A stretch of 64,000 bases of DNA, from contig CAUJGP010000021.1 of the NCBI GenBank assembly GCA_963170155.1, forward strand, positions 124,001-188,000, given 5' to 3'. Both the position numbers and the translations under genes were made by a program. Positions 51,003 to 60,409 of the stretch are shown here, in pieces; position 1 is the first letter of the stretch; every line of letters starts with the position of its first letter. This DNA comes from Bdellovibrionota bacterium. Lineage in GTDB: Bacteria > Bdellovibrionota > Bdellovibrionia > Bdellovibrionales > Bdellovibrionaceae. The notes below the pieces were generated by a model. The model saw nothing but the letters and a program-made list of their open reading frames with translations. It was not told the origin of the DNA and made no database searches.

Positions 51003-51246
51003 TTATTGAACTTTTGTAGTGATGGAACTTTAATTTTATTTATTATTTCATCCATGAGCTTCTCCCACTTGATTTATTGGGAAGAGAGTTTGACTTCGAT
51101 TAGGATTGTCGATGATGGGGTTCGGCTTGAACCAGTCGCTTTCAGTCCGGTACTCCTACTCAAAGATTTGACGCGACAATAGAAGACAAGAAATGCTCTA
51201 GAAAGAGACTGTTGATTGAGGAGTCTAAAGTCTTGATAAAAGGGGG

Positions 51247-51516
51247 TTAATCAATTTCTAAGAAGCGGCAAAAGGCCATTTTTCCATTGAGGTGATAAGT
51301 TTTTAAATTGGTTTCTCTGCGATGAGGTTCCTGGGGATAGCCTAGAGTGCACTTTTCTGTTGAGGGTGAAAAATGGGAGCATTGCTCGCAACAATAGATG
51401 AAATCATATTTTAAAAAATCATTGGGGTTCACGGTATCCAGGCGGATGGAAGGACGGAGCCTTTTTGGGGTTGGAGGAGTCGATGAATTTGATTTTTTTC
51501 GTGGAGAAAGATCCAT
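51247..51516 (-). CDS. Small Cys/His-rich protein, possible zinc ribbon
   Basis: From the ATG at 51516, chosen for AAAGGA eight bases upstream, the product is 89 residues: a basic, Ser/Pro-rich N-terminus then a compact module with Cys42, 43, 46, 56 and 83 and His65 and 75 ('YCCEQCSHFSPSTEKC', 'FCRFLEID'). The pattern suggests a metal-binding knuckle. It has no signal peptide. It is divergent from clpB with about 120 bases between. I recognise no named family. Confidence 0.65.
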   Translation of the reverse strand: MDLSPRKKSNSSTPPTPKRLRPSIRLDTVNPNDFLKYDFIYCCEQCSHFSPSTEKCTLGYPQEPHRRETNLKTYHLNGKMAFCRFLEID

Positions 51517-51637
51517 TGACAAAGTCCTTTGTAAACTCAACTTTAACTTAATGGCATTGAGCTCAATATATTTTTGCGTATGTGGTTTCAAGCCATTGTT
51601 TGGCATTATTTGCTGATATGTCAATGTAGGAGGAATT

Positions 51638-54250
51638 ATGAGTCAAGATCAAGAGAAAATGACCAGAAAAAGCCAAGAAGCTATGCAAGAAGCGGCGCGA
51701 TTGGCGACGGTCAAAGAACACGCTCAGGTGGAGCCTGAGCATTTACTCCTTGCGATGATAGATCAAGAGGGAGGGATTGTTCCGCGTCTTTTAGATCGTA
51801 TTAGAGCCAATCAATCTCAGGTGCGGACAGAACTGCATCAGCGTATGGAAAAAATGCCAAAGGTTTCTGGGGGAGCGGCACAGAGGTATGCCAGTCCGAG
51901 ACTGGTGAAGGTTTTTTCGAGCGCAGAAGCGGAAGTCAAACAGATGGGGGACTCTTTTATCTCAACAGAGCATTTTCTTATTGCTCTATTGAAAAGTTCA
52001 GATTCTGATCTCAAAAATTTATTTCAGCGAATGCAAATTAAACTAGAGCCCATTCTTAATGCAATTCAAGAAATGAGAGGAAGTCAAAAAGTGGTCGATG
52101 ATGATCCAGAAAATAAATATGAGGTTTTGCTCAAGTATGGGCGTGATTTAACTCAATCGGCAGCAGAGGGAAAGCTCGATCCTGTTGTTGGTCGCGATGA
52201 AGAGATTCGCAGAGTCATTCAAGTTTTAAGTCGTAGGACCAAAAATAATCCTGTGCTGATCGGAGAGCCTGGTGTGGGTAAAACTGCGATAGCGGAAGGG
52301 CTTGCAGTAAGAATCATCAAAGGGGATGTTCCAGAGGTTTTGAAAGATAAAAAGTTGATTGCTTTGGATTTAGGCGCCCTGGTTGCTGGTGCTAAGTATC
52401 GAGGGGAATTTGAAGATCGTTTAAAAGCTGTGATTAAAGAGGTTACAAGCTCCGAAGGTCATATTATTTTGTTTATTGATGAGTTGCATACTTTGGTGGG
52501 AGCGGGAAAAACCGATGGCGCCATGGATGCGGGCCAATTATTGAAACCAGCTTTAGCTCGAGGGGAATTGCGGTGTATTGGAGCGACAACGCTGGATGAA
52601 TACAGAAAATACATAGAGAAAGATGCGGCTTTGGAAAGACGTTTTCAAACGGTTTTGATCGCAGAGCCCTCTGTTGAGGATGCCATTACAATCTTGCGTG
52701 GCCTCAAGGAAAAATATGAAGTTCACCATGGGGTCAGGATCACGGATTCTGCCATTGTTGCCGCGGTGAAACTTTCTCACCGCTACATTACGAATCGATT
52801 TTTACCAGATAAAGCCATTGATCTTATTGATGAGGCAGCCAGTCGCTTAAGCATTCAGATTGGGAGTGTTCCTGTGGAAATTGATGAGGTTGATCGCAAG
52901 GTAATGCAATTAAAAATCGAGCGAGAAGCCTTGAAAAAAGAAACTGAAGACGCTGCCCTGGAGAGGTTGCAAATTGTTGAGAAGGAAATTCAAGAGCTGC
53001 AACAACGAGGGCAAGAGTACCGAGAACTGTGGCAGGCCGAAAAAATGGGAATTGATGATTTGAAAAAAACGAAGGCTGAAATTGAGGCCACTCGAGTTGA
53101 AATTGAGCGTTGTGAAAGAGAGAGCCAGCTGGAGCGCGCCGCTGAATTGAAATATGGAAAGCTTCCTGAGCTGGAAAAAAGGTTGAAATCCGTTACTGAG
53201 GAGATTGAGAAGAAGGCGGGTCAGGATCGCATGCTCAAAGAAGAAGTCGGCCCTGAGGAAATCGCTGAAGTCGTCGGAAAGTGGACAGGCGTTCCTGTAC
53301 AAAAAATGTTGGAGAGCGAGTCTGCAAAACTATTAACAATGGAGAGTCAATTGCGTTCACGAGTTGTTGGACAAGATCAAGCTCTCACTGTGGTTTCTGA
53401 TGCCATTCGAAGAGCTCGGGCTGAAATTTCTGATCCCAATAAACCCATTGGAACATTTATGTTTTTAGGTCCAACAGGAGTCGGAAAAACGGAGACAGTG
53501 AAGGCTCTGGCTGAGTTTCTTTTTGATGATGATCAGGCCGTAGCTCGTATTGATATGAGTGAGTACATGGAAAAACATTCTGTATCACGATTGATTGGAG
53601 CTCCTCCTGGTTATGTCGGCTATGAGGAGGGAGGGCAGCTCACCGAGATTGTGAGGCGACGTCCTTATACTGTTGTGCTGTTGGATGAAATTGAGAAGGC
53701 GCATCCCGATGTCTTTAATATTTTATTGCAGGTTTTGGATGAAGGACGCTTGACCGATGGGCAAGGACGCACTGTGGATTTCAAAAATACAGTGTTAATT
53801 ATGACATCGAATATGGGCTCTCATTATCTCATAGATCCCACTCTTTCGGAGGCCCAAAAAATGAAAGCGGTGCAAGAGACATTGCGGAGTCATTTCCGCC
53901 CCGAATTTTTGAATCGTATCGACGAAATCGTTAATTTTAAACCTTTAGGTCGAGAGCAAATAAAATTGATTGTGAAGATCCAGTTGAATGCAGTGGTGGA
54001 GCGTCTCAAAGAGAGAAAAATAAACTTTATTTTTGAAGAAAGTGCTGTTGAGGAACTTTGTGAGAAAGGGTTTGATCCCCAGTACGGAGCTCGCCCTCTC
54101 AAAAGGGTTATTCAGTCAGAAATTTTAAATCCGTTGTCGAAAGAGCTCATTGCAGGTCACTTTAAGGCGGGGGATATTGTTAAAGCTAAGGTGCGAGAAG
54201 TTCCTTCTATTGAGGGAGGGAGAATTCAATTAGTTAAAGAGTCGCCTTAG
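51638..54250 (+). CDS. clpB: ATP-dependent chaperone ClpB
   Basis: An 870-residue disaggregase that works with DnaK to rescue aggregated proteins. The N-terminal Clp-N repeats (1-150) are followed by NBD1 with Walker A '[13 protein letters not shown]', Walker B '[15 protein letters not shown]', the coiled-coil middle domain (about 405-525) that distinguishes ClpB from ClpA/C, and NBD2 with '[15 protein letters not shown]', '[11 protein letters not shown]' and sensor 'TSNMGS', then the 'GARPLKR' sensor-2 region. TAGGAGG precedes the ATG. I see no sigma-32-like or CIRCE element upstream. Confidence 0.98.
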   Translation: MSQDQEKMTRKSQEAMQEAARLATVKEHAQVEPEHLLLAMIDQEGGIVPRLLDRIRANQSQVRTELHQRMEKMPKVSGGAAQRYASPRLVKVFSSAEAEVKQMGDSFISTEHFLIALLKSSDSDLKNLFQRMQIKLEPILNAIQEMRGSQKVVDDDPENKYEVLLKYGRDLTQSAAEGKLDPVVGRDEEIRRVIQVLSRRTKNNPVLIGEPGVGKTAIAEGLAVRIIKGDVPEVLKDKKLIALDLGALVAGAKYRGEFEDRLKAVIKEVTSSEGHIILFIDELHTLVGAGKTDGAMDAGQLLKPALARGELRCIGATTLDEYRKYIEKDAALERRFQTVLIAEPSVEDAITILRGLKEKYEVHHGVRITDSAIVAAVKLSHRYITNRFLPDKAIDLIDEAASRLSIQIGSVPVEIDEVDRKVMQLKIEREALKKETEDAALERLQIVEKEIQELQQRGQEYRELWQAEKMGIDDLKKTKAEIEATRVEIERCERESQLERAAELKYGKLPELEKRLKSVTEEIEKKAGQDRMLKEEVGPEEIAEVVGKWTGVPVQKMLESESAKLLTMESQLRSRVVGQDQALTVVSDAIRRARAEISDPNKPIGTFMFLGPTGVGKTETVKALAEFLFDDDQAVARIDMSEYMEKHSVSRLIGAPPGYVGYEEGGQLTEIVRRRPYTVVLLDEIEKAHPDVFNILLQVLDEGRLTDGQGRTVDFKNTVLIMTSNMGSHYLIDPTLSEAQKMKAVQETLRSHFRPEFLNRIDEIVNFKPLGREQIKLIVKIQLNAVVERLKERKINFIFEESAVEELCEKGFDPQYGARPLKRVIQSEILNPLSKELIAGHFKAGDIVKAKVREVPSIEGGRIQLVKESP

Positions 54251-54740
54251 GGATTGGATTGTTTATCTGCTAAAGCATGATAGGCCAATGTAATTCTATG
54301 CACTGTAATGAGTATTCAACGGCTTAGTTTTTTCTGTTTTTTGAAGGCTTCATGTTCAATGATGAATTGATTTTTCAAAATGAGTTAAAGAAAATAAAAA
54401 AAGCGACCTGGAGGGGGGGTACCAGGCCGCTTAAGGGGGGGTACCTTTATACTAGAGCAAGGGGTATGCCAGCTTTTAATACTGATAAATAAGCTTTCAA
54501 TGAGTTCTTTTTGACAAAAAAGGGCATTCACTTTTTTACAACTGTTATTTTTTCTCCTTTTTATTTTTAAAATTTAAATAATTTCTATTGTTTATGCAAG
54601 GGGTGACAAAACGGGCTTGGTGAGGCCGAATAATGCCCTCTTGTTATATGTGAAAAAGTCTACTACGACCTGTCTCAGAAAGAATCACGTCTCAGTTGTC
54701 AGGTGATTCAAGATGTAAGAATGCATTAGGAGAAATAATT
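54251..54740. other. 490-base intergenic region after clpB
   Basis: Apart from the hairpin and poly-G repeat at 54401-54445 it is AT-rich. A plus-strand TTGACA at 54511-54516 with a poor -10 about 17 bases on could start transcription toward the coiled-coil gene, and TGTTATAT near 54644 resembles an extended -10. No supported ORF is present. Confidence 0.4.
54401..54445 (-). terminator. Terminator-like hairpin with repeated G7TACC element
   Basis: Arms 54401-54411 and 54422-54432 pair with one A-C mismatch around a loop that contains seven C on the minus strand, and on that strand a T7 tract follows directly, so it has the form of an intrinsic terminator for a minus-strand transcript. The 11-base unit GGGGGGGTACC occurs twice (54413-54423 and 54435-54445). 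No minus-strand gene ends here, which leaves a small RNA or antisense transcript as a possibility. Its layout resembles the flagellin terminator at 50470. Confidence 0.5.
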
Positions 54741-55415
54741 ATGGCTAGTATCGTTGAAAACAATAAAAATTTTGTGAGTGTAAGCAATACCGTCGTTAAG
54801 AGAAGTTTACTTATGATTTTTATAACTGCGAGTATTGGTAGTGTTACTGCCATGGCTTCATCAGGGATTGAAAATGAGATTCCGGTGGTTGAAGCAGAAG
54901 AAGCCTTAGCCAAATCTGAAGCTGCAAGACAGGAGTCCGCTGAAGCCCAAAGAGAGATGGAACAAGAGCGGTTGAACTCCAATGAAGTGATGTCAAAAGC
55001 CAAAGCGGCCATTAGACAGGCTGAGCAAGATGAGAACATCGCGATTAAGAGCCGATTGGCGACAGAAAAATTTATTGCTACGATGAAGCAACAAAATGCT
55101 CAATTACAAGCGAAAAAAAAATTAGCTGAGTCAAATGTAAAAAAAGCATCCAACGCGTTGTCTGTTGCGGAAAAGCACAAGGAAAAATTAACATCAACGA
55201 ATACTCAGTTGACGGATCGCCACCGTGAATTAACAGCGCAAATCAAAGAGTACCAGAAGCAAGAAAAAGCACTGTCTGCTGAAGTGCGAAAATTGAAATT
55301 GCAAAGAGAGCGACAAATCAAGCTTAATAAAACTTTACAACAGAGATTAAGTCAGTCGAAAGCGCGAGTTAAAAATCTTCAAGCCACGCGCGGATCTCTC
55401 TCTAAAGGACGATAA
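54741..55415 (+). CDS. Periplasmic coiled-coil protein
   Basis: A 224-residue protein from the ATG at 54741 with TTAGGAG nine bases upstream. A signal peptide spans about residues 18-40 ('LLMIFITASIGSVTAMAS'). The rest is an almost continuous heptad-patterned coiled coil rich in Ala, Lys, Glu and Gln ('EEALAKSEAARQESAEAQRE', 'LNKTLQQRLSQSKARVKNLQ') with a basic C-terminus. This resembles short EnvC/OmpH-type or Lpp-like structural proteins, but no catalytic or anchoring motif is visible. Its end overlaps the convergent uppP gene by 14 bases. Confidence 0.7.
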   Translation: MASIVENNKNFVSVSNTVVKRSLLMIFITASIGSVTAMASSGIENEIPVVEAEEALAKSEAARQESAEAQREMEQERLNSNEVMSKAKAAIRQAEQDENIAIKSRLATEKFIATMKQQNAQLQAKKKLAESNVKKASNALSVAEKHKEKLTSTNTQLTDRHRELTAQIKEYQKQEKALSAEVRKLKLQRERQIKLNKTLQQRLSQSKARVKNLQATRGSLSKGR

Positions 55416-56175
55416 GGATAAAGCTTCCAAGGATAATTCTATACACGCCAAACCATTGGAACACGCCGTTTTGACGACTGACCAGGGACACAAAACTGCG
55501 AATGGCTAAGATGGCGAAGACAAAGGAAAGCGCGAGGCCAAGAGCAAGGGATAAAATTTGAGATTGTTCGATCGTAGGGTAAAGTTTTACTGTTTTGAGA
55601 ACAGTAGCTCCAGCCAGAGTGGGCAGAGCCAGAAAAAAAGAAAACTCTGTGGCTTGGCGCTTGTCCATATTTAAAAGTAGGCCTCCAATGATAGTTGCTG
55701 CTGATCGGGAAACTCCCGGAATGAAAGCAAGACATTGAAAAAGTCCGATCAGAAGACAACTTTTGTAATTTAAGTCTTGAATATGCAATTTAGGGTGCGC
55801 TGAAGTCTCTGGGAGCTTTCGATCGATAATGATGAGAACTGCTCCTCCGATCAGCAAGGCCCAAGCGACAATTGTGATGCTCGAGAGAATTTGATCAATA
55901 TGATCTTTTACAAGCAGTCCAATAATGGCAGAGGGTAAAAATCCAATTCCAATTTTTAAATAAAATTTATAGTCAATCGGCAAAAATTTCTTCCAGTAAA
56001 GGGCAAGGACCGCGAGAATGGCTCCAAACTGAATGATCACGTTGAATTGAGTTGTGAATGAACTCTCAATATTTAAGGCATGGGAAGCGATGATGAGATG
56101 GCCCGTAGAGGAAACAGGTAAGAATTCTGTAAGTCCTTCGATCAATGATAAAATGAAAATATCTAAAAAAGTCAT
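55402..56175 (-). CDS. uppP: Undecaprenyl-diphosphatase UppP (BacA)
   Basis: A 257-residue integral membrane enzyme that dephosphorylates undecaprenyl pyrophosphate to recycle the lipid carrier for peptidoglycan and glycan synthesis. The two active-site motifs are present: 'EGLTEFLPVSSTGHLI' (about 13-28) and 'PGVSRSAATIIGGLL' (about 158-172). About eight membrane helices are seen. The ATG at 56175, with GAAGGA ten bases upstream, gives the usual start 'MTFLDIFILSLIEG'; upstream in-frame ATGs are less likely. Confidence 0.96.
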   Translation of the reverse strand: MTFLDIFILSLIEGLTEFLPVSSTGHLIIASHALNIESSFTTQFNVIIQFGAILAVLALYWKKFLPIDYKFYLKIGIGFLPSAIIGLLVKDHIDQILSSITIVAWALLIGGAVLIIIDRKLPETSAHPKLHIQDLNYKSCLLIGLFQCLAFIPGVSRSAATIIGGLLLNMDKRQATEFSFFLALPTLAGATVLKTVKLYPTIEQSQILSLALGLALSFVFAILAIRSFVSLVSRQNGVFQWFGVYRIILGSFILIVL

Positions 56176-56334
56176 AAAATAAAATTCCTTCATGTTAGGA
56201 TATAAATTAATTTTATATGCGTTGTAAGGCTTGATGACTTGCAACAGCAAAATTAAAGATATTTAAAAAAGTCTTTGTCAAAACAATTTTGATAACTAAT
56301 TCTTTCGTTTACAACACTAAGGAGGGGAAATCTT

Positions 56335-57840
56335 ATGTTTAAACAATTATTATTATTCACAGCGGCTTTGTTCGCGTCAGCGGAATTGCTCGCGGTTGAG
56401 TATCTTGTAAAGTACAAATCTTCAGCGATTGGTTACTCTCAAGTTCTTTCAATGCATGGTTTAGCCGTTGAAGATACGAATGTGGATGCTTCATTGATGA
56501 AGGTCAATATTCCAAAAACTAATGAAGCAGAAGTTTTGGCTCAACTATACCGACAAGAGGGAGTCGAGTACGTTGTACCAAATGCAAGGGTTTACGCTTT
56601 TGCAGCGCCACTTGATCCATACGCTCTTCAAGAGCAGTGGCATATCGCGAAGGTTCGAGCAGAAGAAGCTTGGGCTAAGGCTGGTAACAAAGGTTCTAAA
56701 AAAGTAACCGTTGCTGTCATCGATACAGGAGTTGATTACACTCATCCATCACTCAAAGATAATATGGTCGGTGGTTACGATTTTAACTCTAATGATGATG
56801 ATCCGATGGATGTCACAAGCTCTCAAAATCCTGGTCATGGAACTCACTGTGCTGGAATCATTGGAGCCACAGGTGTTGTTGAAGGCGGAACAATTGGAAT
56901 TAGCCCAGAAGTTTCTATTATGCCTATTCGTTTCTTGAATGAAAGAGGCGGCGGCGATTTTAACAATGGGATTAAGGCGATCGACTATGCTATTTCTAAG
57001 AAGGTAGATGTTATCTCAGCAAGTTGGGGTGCAGCTATTTCAAGAACTCAAGCTCAGCCACTTATTGAAGCTATTGAAAGAGCGACAAAAGCGGGAATTA
57101 TTTTTGTTGCAGCGGCAGGAAATGATGGAAAGAACAATGATGGTTATGAAGTCTATCCTGCTAACGCCAATGTAGAAGGATTTATTTCTGTTGCAGCGTC
57201 TGGTCCTCAAGATGAAAAACCACAATGGTCAAACTATGGACCTAAAATGGTTCATTTGGCTTCTCCTGGTTTGAATATTGTAAGTACTTTGCCAAAAGGT
57301 AAACATGATAAGATGTCTGGAACGTCGATGGCAGCTCCTCTTGTTTCTGGCTTAGTGGCTTTCTTAAAAGCTCAGGATCCAAGTTTGACTGGTTCTCAAG
57401 TCATTTCAATTCTTCAAACTACAGGTGCTGATGTAAGCATTCAAACTCAGTGTAACTGTCGTATTGATGCCTTTGCTGCTACAGAAATGGTTGTAGACAA
57501 AAAAATGTATTTGGTTCCTACAGCGGGAACTTTCAAGAGTAATGATACTGTAAAACTTCAAAGCTACAATGCTGTTGGAGATGTTCAGTACCAAAGCTCG
57601 AATGAAGCTGTTTTAAAAATTGCTACCGATGGCACAATGACAGCTGGTCAAAATGGTGATGCTGTGATTACAGCCGTTGACTCTAATGGAAGTAAAGTTT
57701 CTTCTCGAACTTTCCACGTTGGTGCTACAACGACAAATCCAGAACCAACGCCGCCAGGAGACTGTCCTTTCGAAGACCCTCTTACTTGTATGGCCGTTTG
57801 TATTATCATGCCTGATGCACCATGGTGTTCTATGCAATAA
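56335..57840 (+). CDS. Exported subtilisin-like serine protease (S8) with C-terminal Ig-like domain
   Basis: A 501-residue protease with signal peptide (1-20), I9-like pro-domain (about 21-90), and catalytic residues Asp130 ('VIDTGVDYTHPSL'), His168 ('GHGTHCAG'), Asn263 ('AAAGNDG') and Ser331 ('SGTSMAAP'). Residues 390-470 form a bacterial Ig-like (BIG2-type) domain, and the last 30 residues are Pro/Cys-rich with four cysteines. AAGGAGGGG precedes the ATG. It is shorter than, and clearly paralogous to, the S8 protease at 6501-8216, whose C-terminal domain is different. A strong terminator follows. Confidence 0.93.
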   Translation: MFKQLLLFTAALFASAELLAVEYLVKYKSSAIGYSQVLSMHGLAVEDTNVDASLMKVNIPKTNEAEVLAQLYRQEGVEYVVPNARVYAFAAPLDPYALQEQWHIAKVRAEEAWAKAGNKGSKKVTVAVIDTGVDYTHPSLKDNMVGGYDFNSNDDDPMDVTSSQNPGHGTHCAGIIGATGVVEGGTIGISPEVSIMPIRFLNERGGGDFNNGIKAIDYAISKKVDVISASWGAAISRTQAQPLIEAIERATKAGIIFVAAAGNDGKNNDGYEVYPANANVEGFISVAASGPQDEKPQWSNYGPKMVHLASPGLNIVSTLPKGKHDKMSGTSMAAPLVSGLVAFLKAQDPSLTGSQVISILQTTGADVSIQTQCNCRIDAFAATEMVVDKKMYLVPTAGTFKSNDTVKLQSYNAVGDVQYQSSNEAVLKIATDGTMTAGQNGDAVITAVDSNGSKVSSRTFHVGATTTNPEPTPPGDCPFEDPLTCMAVCIIMPDAPWCSMQ

Positions 57841-57889
57841 GAAGTCAGAGGACAGAAGACCTCTGATGATATGATACAAAGAATTAAAG

Positions 57890-57926
57890 AAGAAGTCCCT
57901 AGTGCAGAATGTGCTAGGGACTTCTT
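57890..57926. terminator. Strong bidirectional terminator after the S8 protease gene
   Basis: A perfect 13-bp stem (57890-57902 with 57914-57926), an 11-base loop, then AGTTTTC on the plus strand. On the minus strand the stem is followed by a T-rich stretch, so it can also serve the convergent small membrane protein gene. Confidence 0.85.
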
Positions 57927-58028
57927 AGTTTTCTGAGTTTAAATCTGGTTTTTGTTAGTGATCTTTAAAACTACAAATAAGACTGCTTTGCAACTGTCCG
58001 GCAGTAATTATGTAAGAAGAGCTGCTAT

Positions 58029-58247
58029 TTACTTTTCTTCAGGTGACGTTGGTGGATGTTTTTTATTTCTGTCTAAGATTTTTTTGACCTTTACACCATA
58101 GGCCCAACCTACGGTGATAATAAATTTAAGAGTTACTACGGTTAAAATAAGTTGAAGAGAAACCCATTTTTCAACCCACATCCAGAATAACAGACCATAG
58201 ATAACAATAGAGCTTATCATAAAAAATAAAAAAAGCTGATAACCCAC
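58029..58247 (-). CDS. Small two-helix membrane protein
   Basis: A 72-residue protein starting at GTG 58247 with AAAGGAG eight bases upstream, a strong site that supports the call. Two hydrophobic segments (about 4-24 and 31-51) are joined by a short Trp-containing turn; the C-terminus is basic and Pro-rich and probably cytoplasmic. No family is recognisable. Confidence 0.6.
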   Translation of the reverse strand: MGYQLFLFFMISSIVIYGLLFWMWVEKWVSLQLILTVVTLKFIITVGWAYGVKVKKILDRNKKHPPTSPEEK

Positions 58248-58352
58248 TGTGAAGCTCCTTTCGTCGTCTTCATCATTCTCTTTAAATCTACTTTAATAGC
58301 GAGTCACTGTTGCTGAATATCCTTTTAATGTCTCGATACCGGCTGGCTGCGG

Positions 58353-59489
58353 CTACGATTTTGTTGAAAGAGCGGCCGTTCTCACTTTTTCAATGACTTG
58401 CTTCAAGATGGCTTCACTCATATCTGGATATATGGGAATGCTGATAACCTCCTGAGCCGCTTGTCGAGCTTTTACAAGGTGTGAAGTATCGCCGGCTTGT
58501 TTTTGATAGGCTGGTTGATCTGGCATGATCATTGGATAGTGAATACTTGTTGGCACTCCAAGTTCTGTTAATTTTTTCTGAAAGGCATCTCGGTGAGTAG
58601 AGCGAAGTGTATACTGGGCCCAAGCGCTGATCCGATCTGATTTTACATGAGGAGTGTACACCTCGTATTGCGAGAGTTCTTGAAAAGCTTGATGATAGTC
58701 TTTGGCAATGCGATCTCGTTGTTCGAGCTCCCAAGAGTAACGTTCTAATTTAGCAAGAAGAATAGCGCATTGGAGTGTGTCCAGGCGGGCATTTAATCCA
58801 ACACGAGTATGATAATAACGCTTTTCAGATCCATGCTCTCGAATTTCTTTCATTGCTGTGTTGATTTTTGAGTCGTTAGTGAAAATGGCTCCCCCATCCC
58901 CATAGCAACCGAGAGGTTTTGCGGGGAAAAAACTTGTGCCCGCATAATCAGAACAAGCCCCGCTTTTTTGATTTTTATAAGTTCCTCCAAAGGATTGGGC
59001 CGCATCTTCAATAACAAAAAGACCATGCTTTTGAGCAATAGCATTGATCTCATCCATGTCAGCCACCTGACCATAGAGAGACACGGGCATAATGGCCTTT
59101 GTTTTAGGCGTGATGGCCTTCTCCAGTTGTGAGACATCCATATTGAAAGTTTTTAAGTCAATATCCACATATACGGGCTTCGCACCAGCAAGCACAATGA
59201 CTTCAGCTGAAGCGATGAAAGAAAAAGCCGTTGTAATAACCTCATCTCCCGCTTGAATACCTAACGCCATCAGGGGAATTAACAGAGCGTCTGTTCCATT
59301 GGCACAGGCAATAGCGTGTTTTGCTCCCGTGAATTTTTCAAGAGCTCGTTCTAATTCACTGACTTCAGGGCCATTAACAAACGCTCCATGATCCAGAACT
59401 TTTTGAATACGCTCATGAATGGGGCCTTTTAATGCCTGATATTGAGTTTTTAAATCAATAAAAGGAATTGATGGAATGTTGGTACTCAT
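58353..59489 (-). CDS. DegT/DnrJ/EryC1/StrS nucleotide-sugar aminotransferase (WbpE/WlbC-like)
   Basis: A 378-residue PLP aminotransferase from the ATG at 59489 (AAAGGA seven bases upstream); a longer frame to 59585 runs into kdsA. The pattern is typical of UDP-3-oxo-GlcNAcA aminotransferases: 'FIDLKTQYQALKGPI', 'LDHGAFVNGPEV', 'ANGTDALLIPLMALGI', 'EDAAQSFGGTY', Schiff-base Lys191 in 'SFFPAKPLGCYGDGG' and 'LNARLDTLQCAIL'. It would put an amino group on a keto-sugar nucleotide for LPS O-antigen. The start is two bases after kdsA, so the two form one operon; other enzymes of the sugar pathway are not adjacent. Confidence 0.92.
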   Translation of the reverse strand: MSTNIPSIPFIDLKTQYQALKGPIHERIQKVLDHGAFVNGPEVSELERALEKFTGAKHAIACANGTDALLIPLMALGIQAGDEVITTAFSFIASAEVIVLAGAKPVYVDIDLKTFNMDVSQLEKAITPKTKAIMPVSLYGQVADMDEINAIAQKHGLFVIEDAAQSFGGTYKNQKSGACSDYAGTSFFPAKPLGCYGDGGAIFTNDSKINTAMKEIREHGSEKRYYHTRVGLNARLDTLQCAILLAKLERYSWELEQRDRIAKDYHQAFQELSQYEVYTPHVKSDRISAWAQYTLRSTHRDAFQKKLTELGVPTSIHYPMIMPDQPAYQKQAGDTSHLVKARQAAQEVISIPIYPDMSEAILKQVIEKVRTAALSTKS

Positions 59490-59491
59490 AA

Positions 59492-60409
59492 TTAATCCTT
59501 TATGAAATGGGTTTTCCAAATAAGATTTATTTGCTTTATCAGTGCGGGCATTTGAGAGAGATAAATAGAAGTGGGGCCATCGCAAAGTGCAGCTTCTGGG
59601 TTGGGGTGCGTCTCTACAAAAATTCCATCCACTCCGACCGCCATGGCGGCGCGAGCTAAGGCGGGAGCTAAATCTCGTCGACCCCCACTCGTTCCATGAT
59701 TCGCACCAGGCATTTGGGTGGAATGGGTAATGTCCATGATGACAGGCTTTCCAAAGGCACGCATTTCCACTAAACCCGTCATGTCATTGATAAGCCTGTT
59801 ATACCCAAATGAGGTCCCTCGTTCACATAATAAAATATTACTATTCCCTTGGGCTTCTGCTTTTTTCACAATCGCCGCCATATCCCATGGAGCCATGAAT
59901 TGGCCTTTTTTGAGATGCATGACTTTTCCAGTCTTTGCGACTTCTACGACTAAATCTGTTTGTCGACAAAGAAAGGCCGGAATTTGAATGACATCGGCAA
60001 TCTCCGCAACAGCTTCTACTTGTATGGTTTCATGGACATCAGTGAGGAGAGGGCAGCCTACCTTGGATTTAATTTTAGCGAGTTGCTGGAGCGCTGTTTT
60101 AAAACCAGGCCCTCGAAAGCTTCCCAGACTCTGGCGATTTGCTTTATCGTAGGAGCATTTTAAAATCCACGGGATTCCTTGTTCTTGAGTGATTTTTTTT
60201 AATTCTTGAGCCACCTCCAGAACCAAGCCTTCATCTTCAATAATATCGGGCCCTGCGAATAAAACCCATTTTTTGAGAGAGCCCCATTCTATAGGGCCTT
60301 GGTTGGTATTGAGCACGACAGGAGGGAGTGCTTGAAAGTGACTTTGTGAATCAAAAGTTTGAGAGGACGGATTGTTGGAGTTCGAAGGAGTTGTGTTATT
60401 TGTATTCAT
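59492..60409 (-). CDS. kdsA: 3-deoxy-D-manno-octulosonate 8-phosphate synthase
   Basis: A 305-residue KdsA, which condenses PEP with arabinose-5-phosphate. After a 40-residue Asn/Ser/Gln-rich extension the barrel begins with 'VLFAGPDIIEDEG'; then 'KCSYDKANRQS', 'LLTDVHE', 'IQIPAFLCRQTDL', 'LKKGQFMAPWDM', 'LCERGTSFGY', 'DITHSTQMPG' and 'VETHPNPEAALCDGP' cover substrate and metal positions (His, Glu, Asp). The residue that is Cys in metal-dependent and Asn in metal-independent KdsA is Asp55 here. It heads an operon with the sugar aminotransferase. Confidence 0.95.
   Translation of the reverse strand: MNTNNTTPSNSNNPSSQTFDSQSHFQALPPVVLNTNQGPIEWGSLKKWVLFAGPDIIEDEGLVLEVAQELKKITQEQGIPWILKCSYDKANRQSLGSFRGPGFKTALQQLAKIKSKVGCPLLTDVHETIQVEAVAEIADVIQIPAFLCRQTDLVVEVAKTGKVMHLKKGQFMAPWDMAAIVKKAEAQGNSNILLCERGTSFGYNRLINDMTGLVEMRAFGKPVIMDITHSTQMPGANHGTSGGRRDLAPALARAAMAVGVDGIFVETHPNPEAALCDGPTSIYLSQMPALIKQINLIWKTHFIKD

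Noticed and set aside
51053-51137. Short minus-strand frames upstream of the flagellin pseudogene ('INQVGEAHG' end and a 23-codon frame after it)
   Set aside because: They do not match the flagellin N-terminus and have no conserved character; probably decayed sequence.
54396-54534. Minus-strand frame running through the hairpin after clpB
   Set aside because: It lacks a placed ribosome-binding site and reads through the terminator and poly-G repeats as Pro/Gly; no protein character.
58353-60409. 8-amino-KDO synthesis (KdnA) as the role of the aminotransferase beside kdsA
   Set aside because: Its motifs match the WbpE/WlbC UDP-sugar group and no KdnB-like dehydrogenase is adjacent, although operon pairing with kdsA made the idea attractive.
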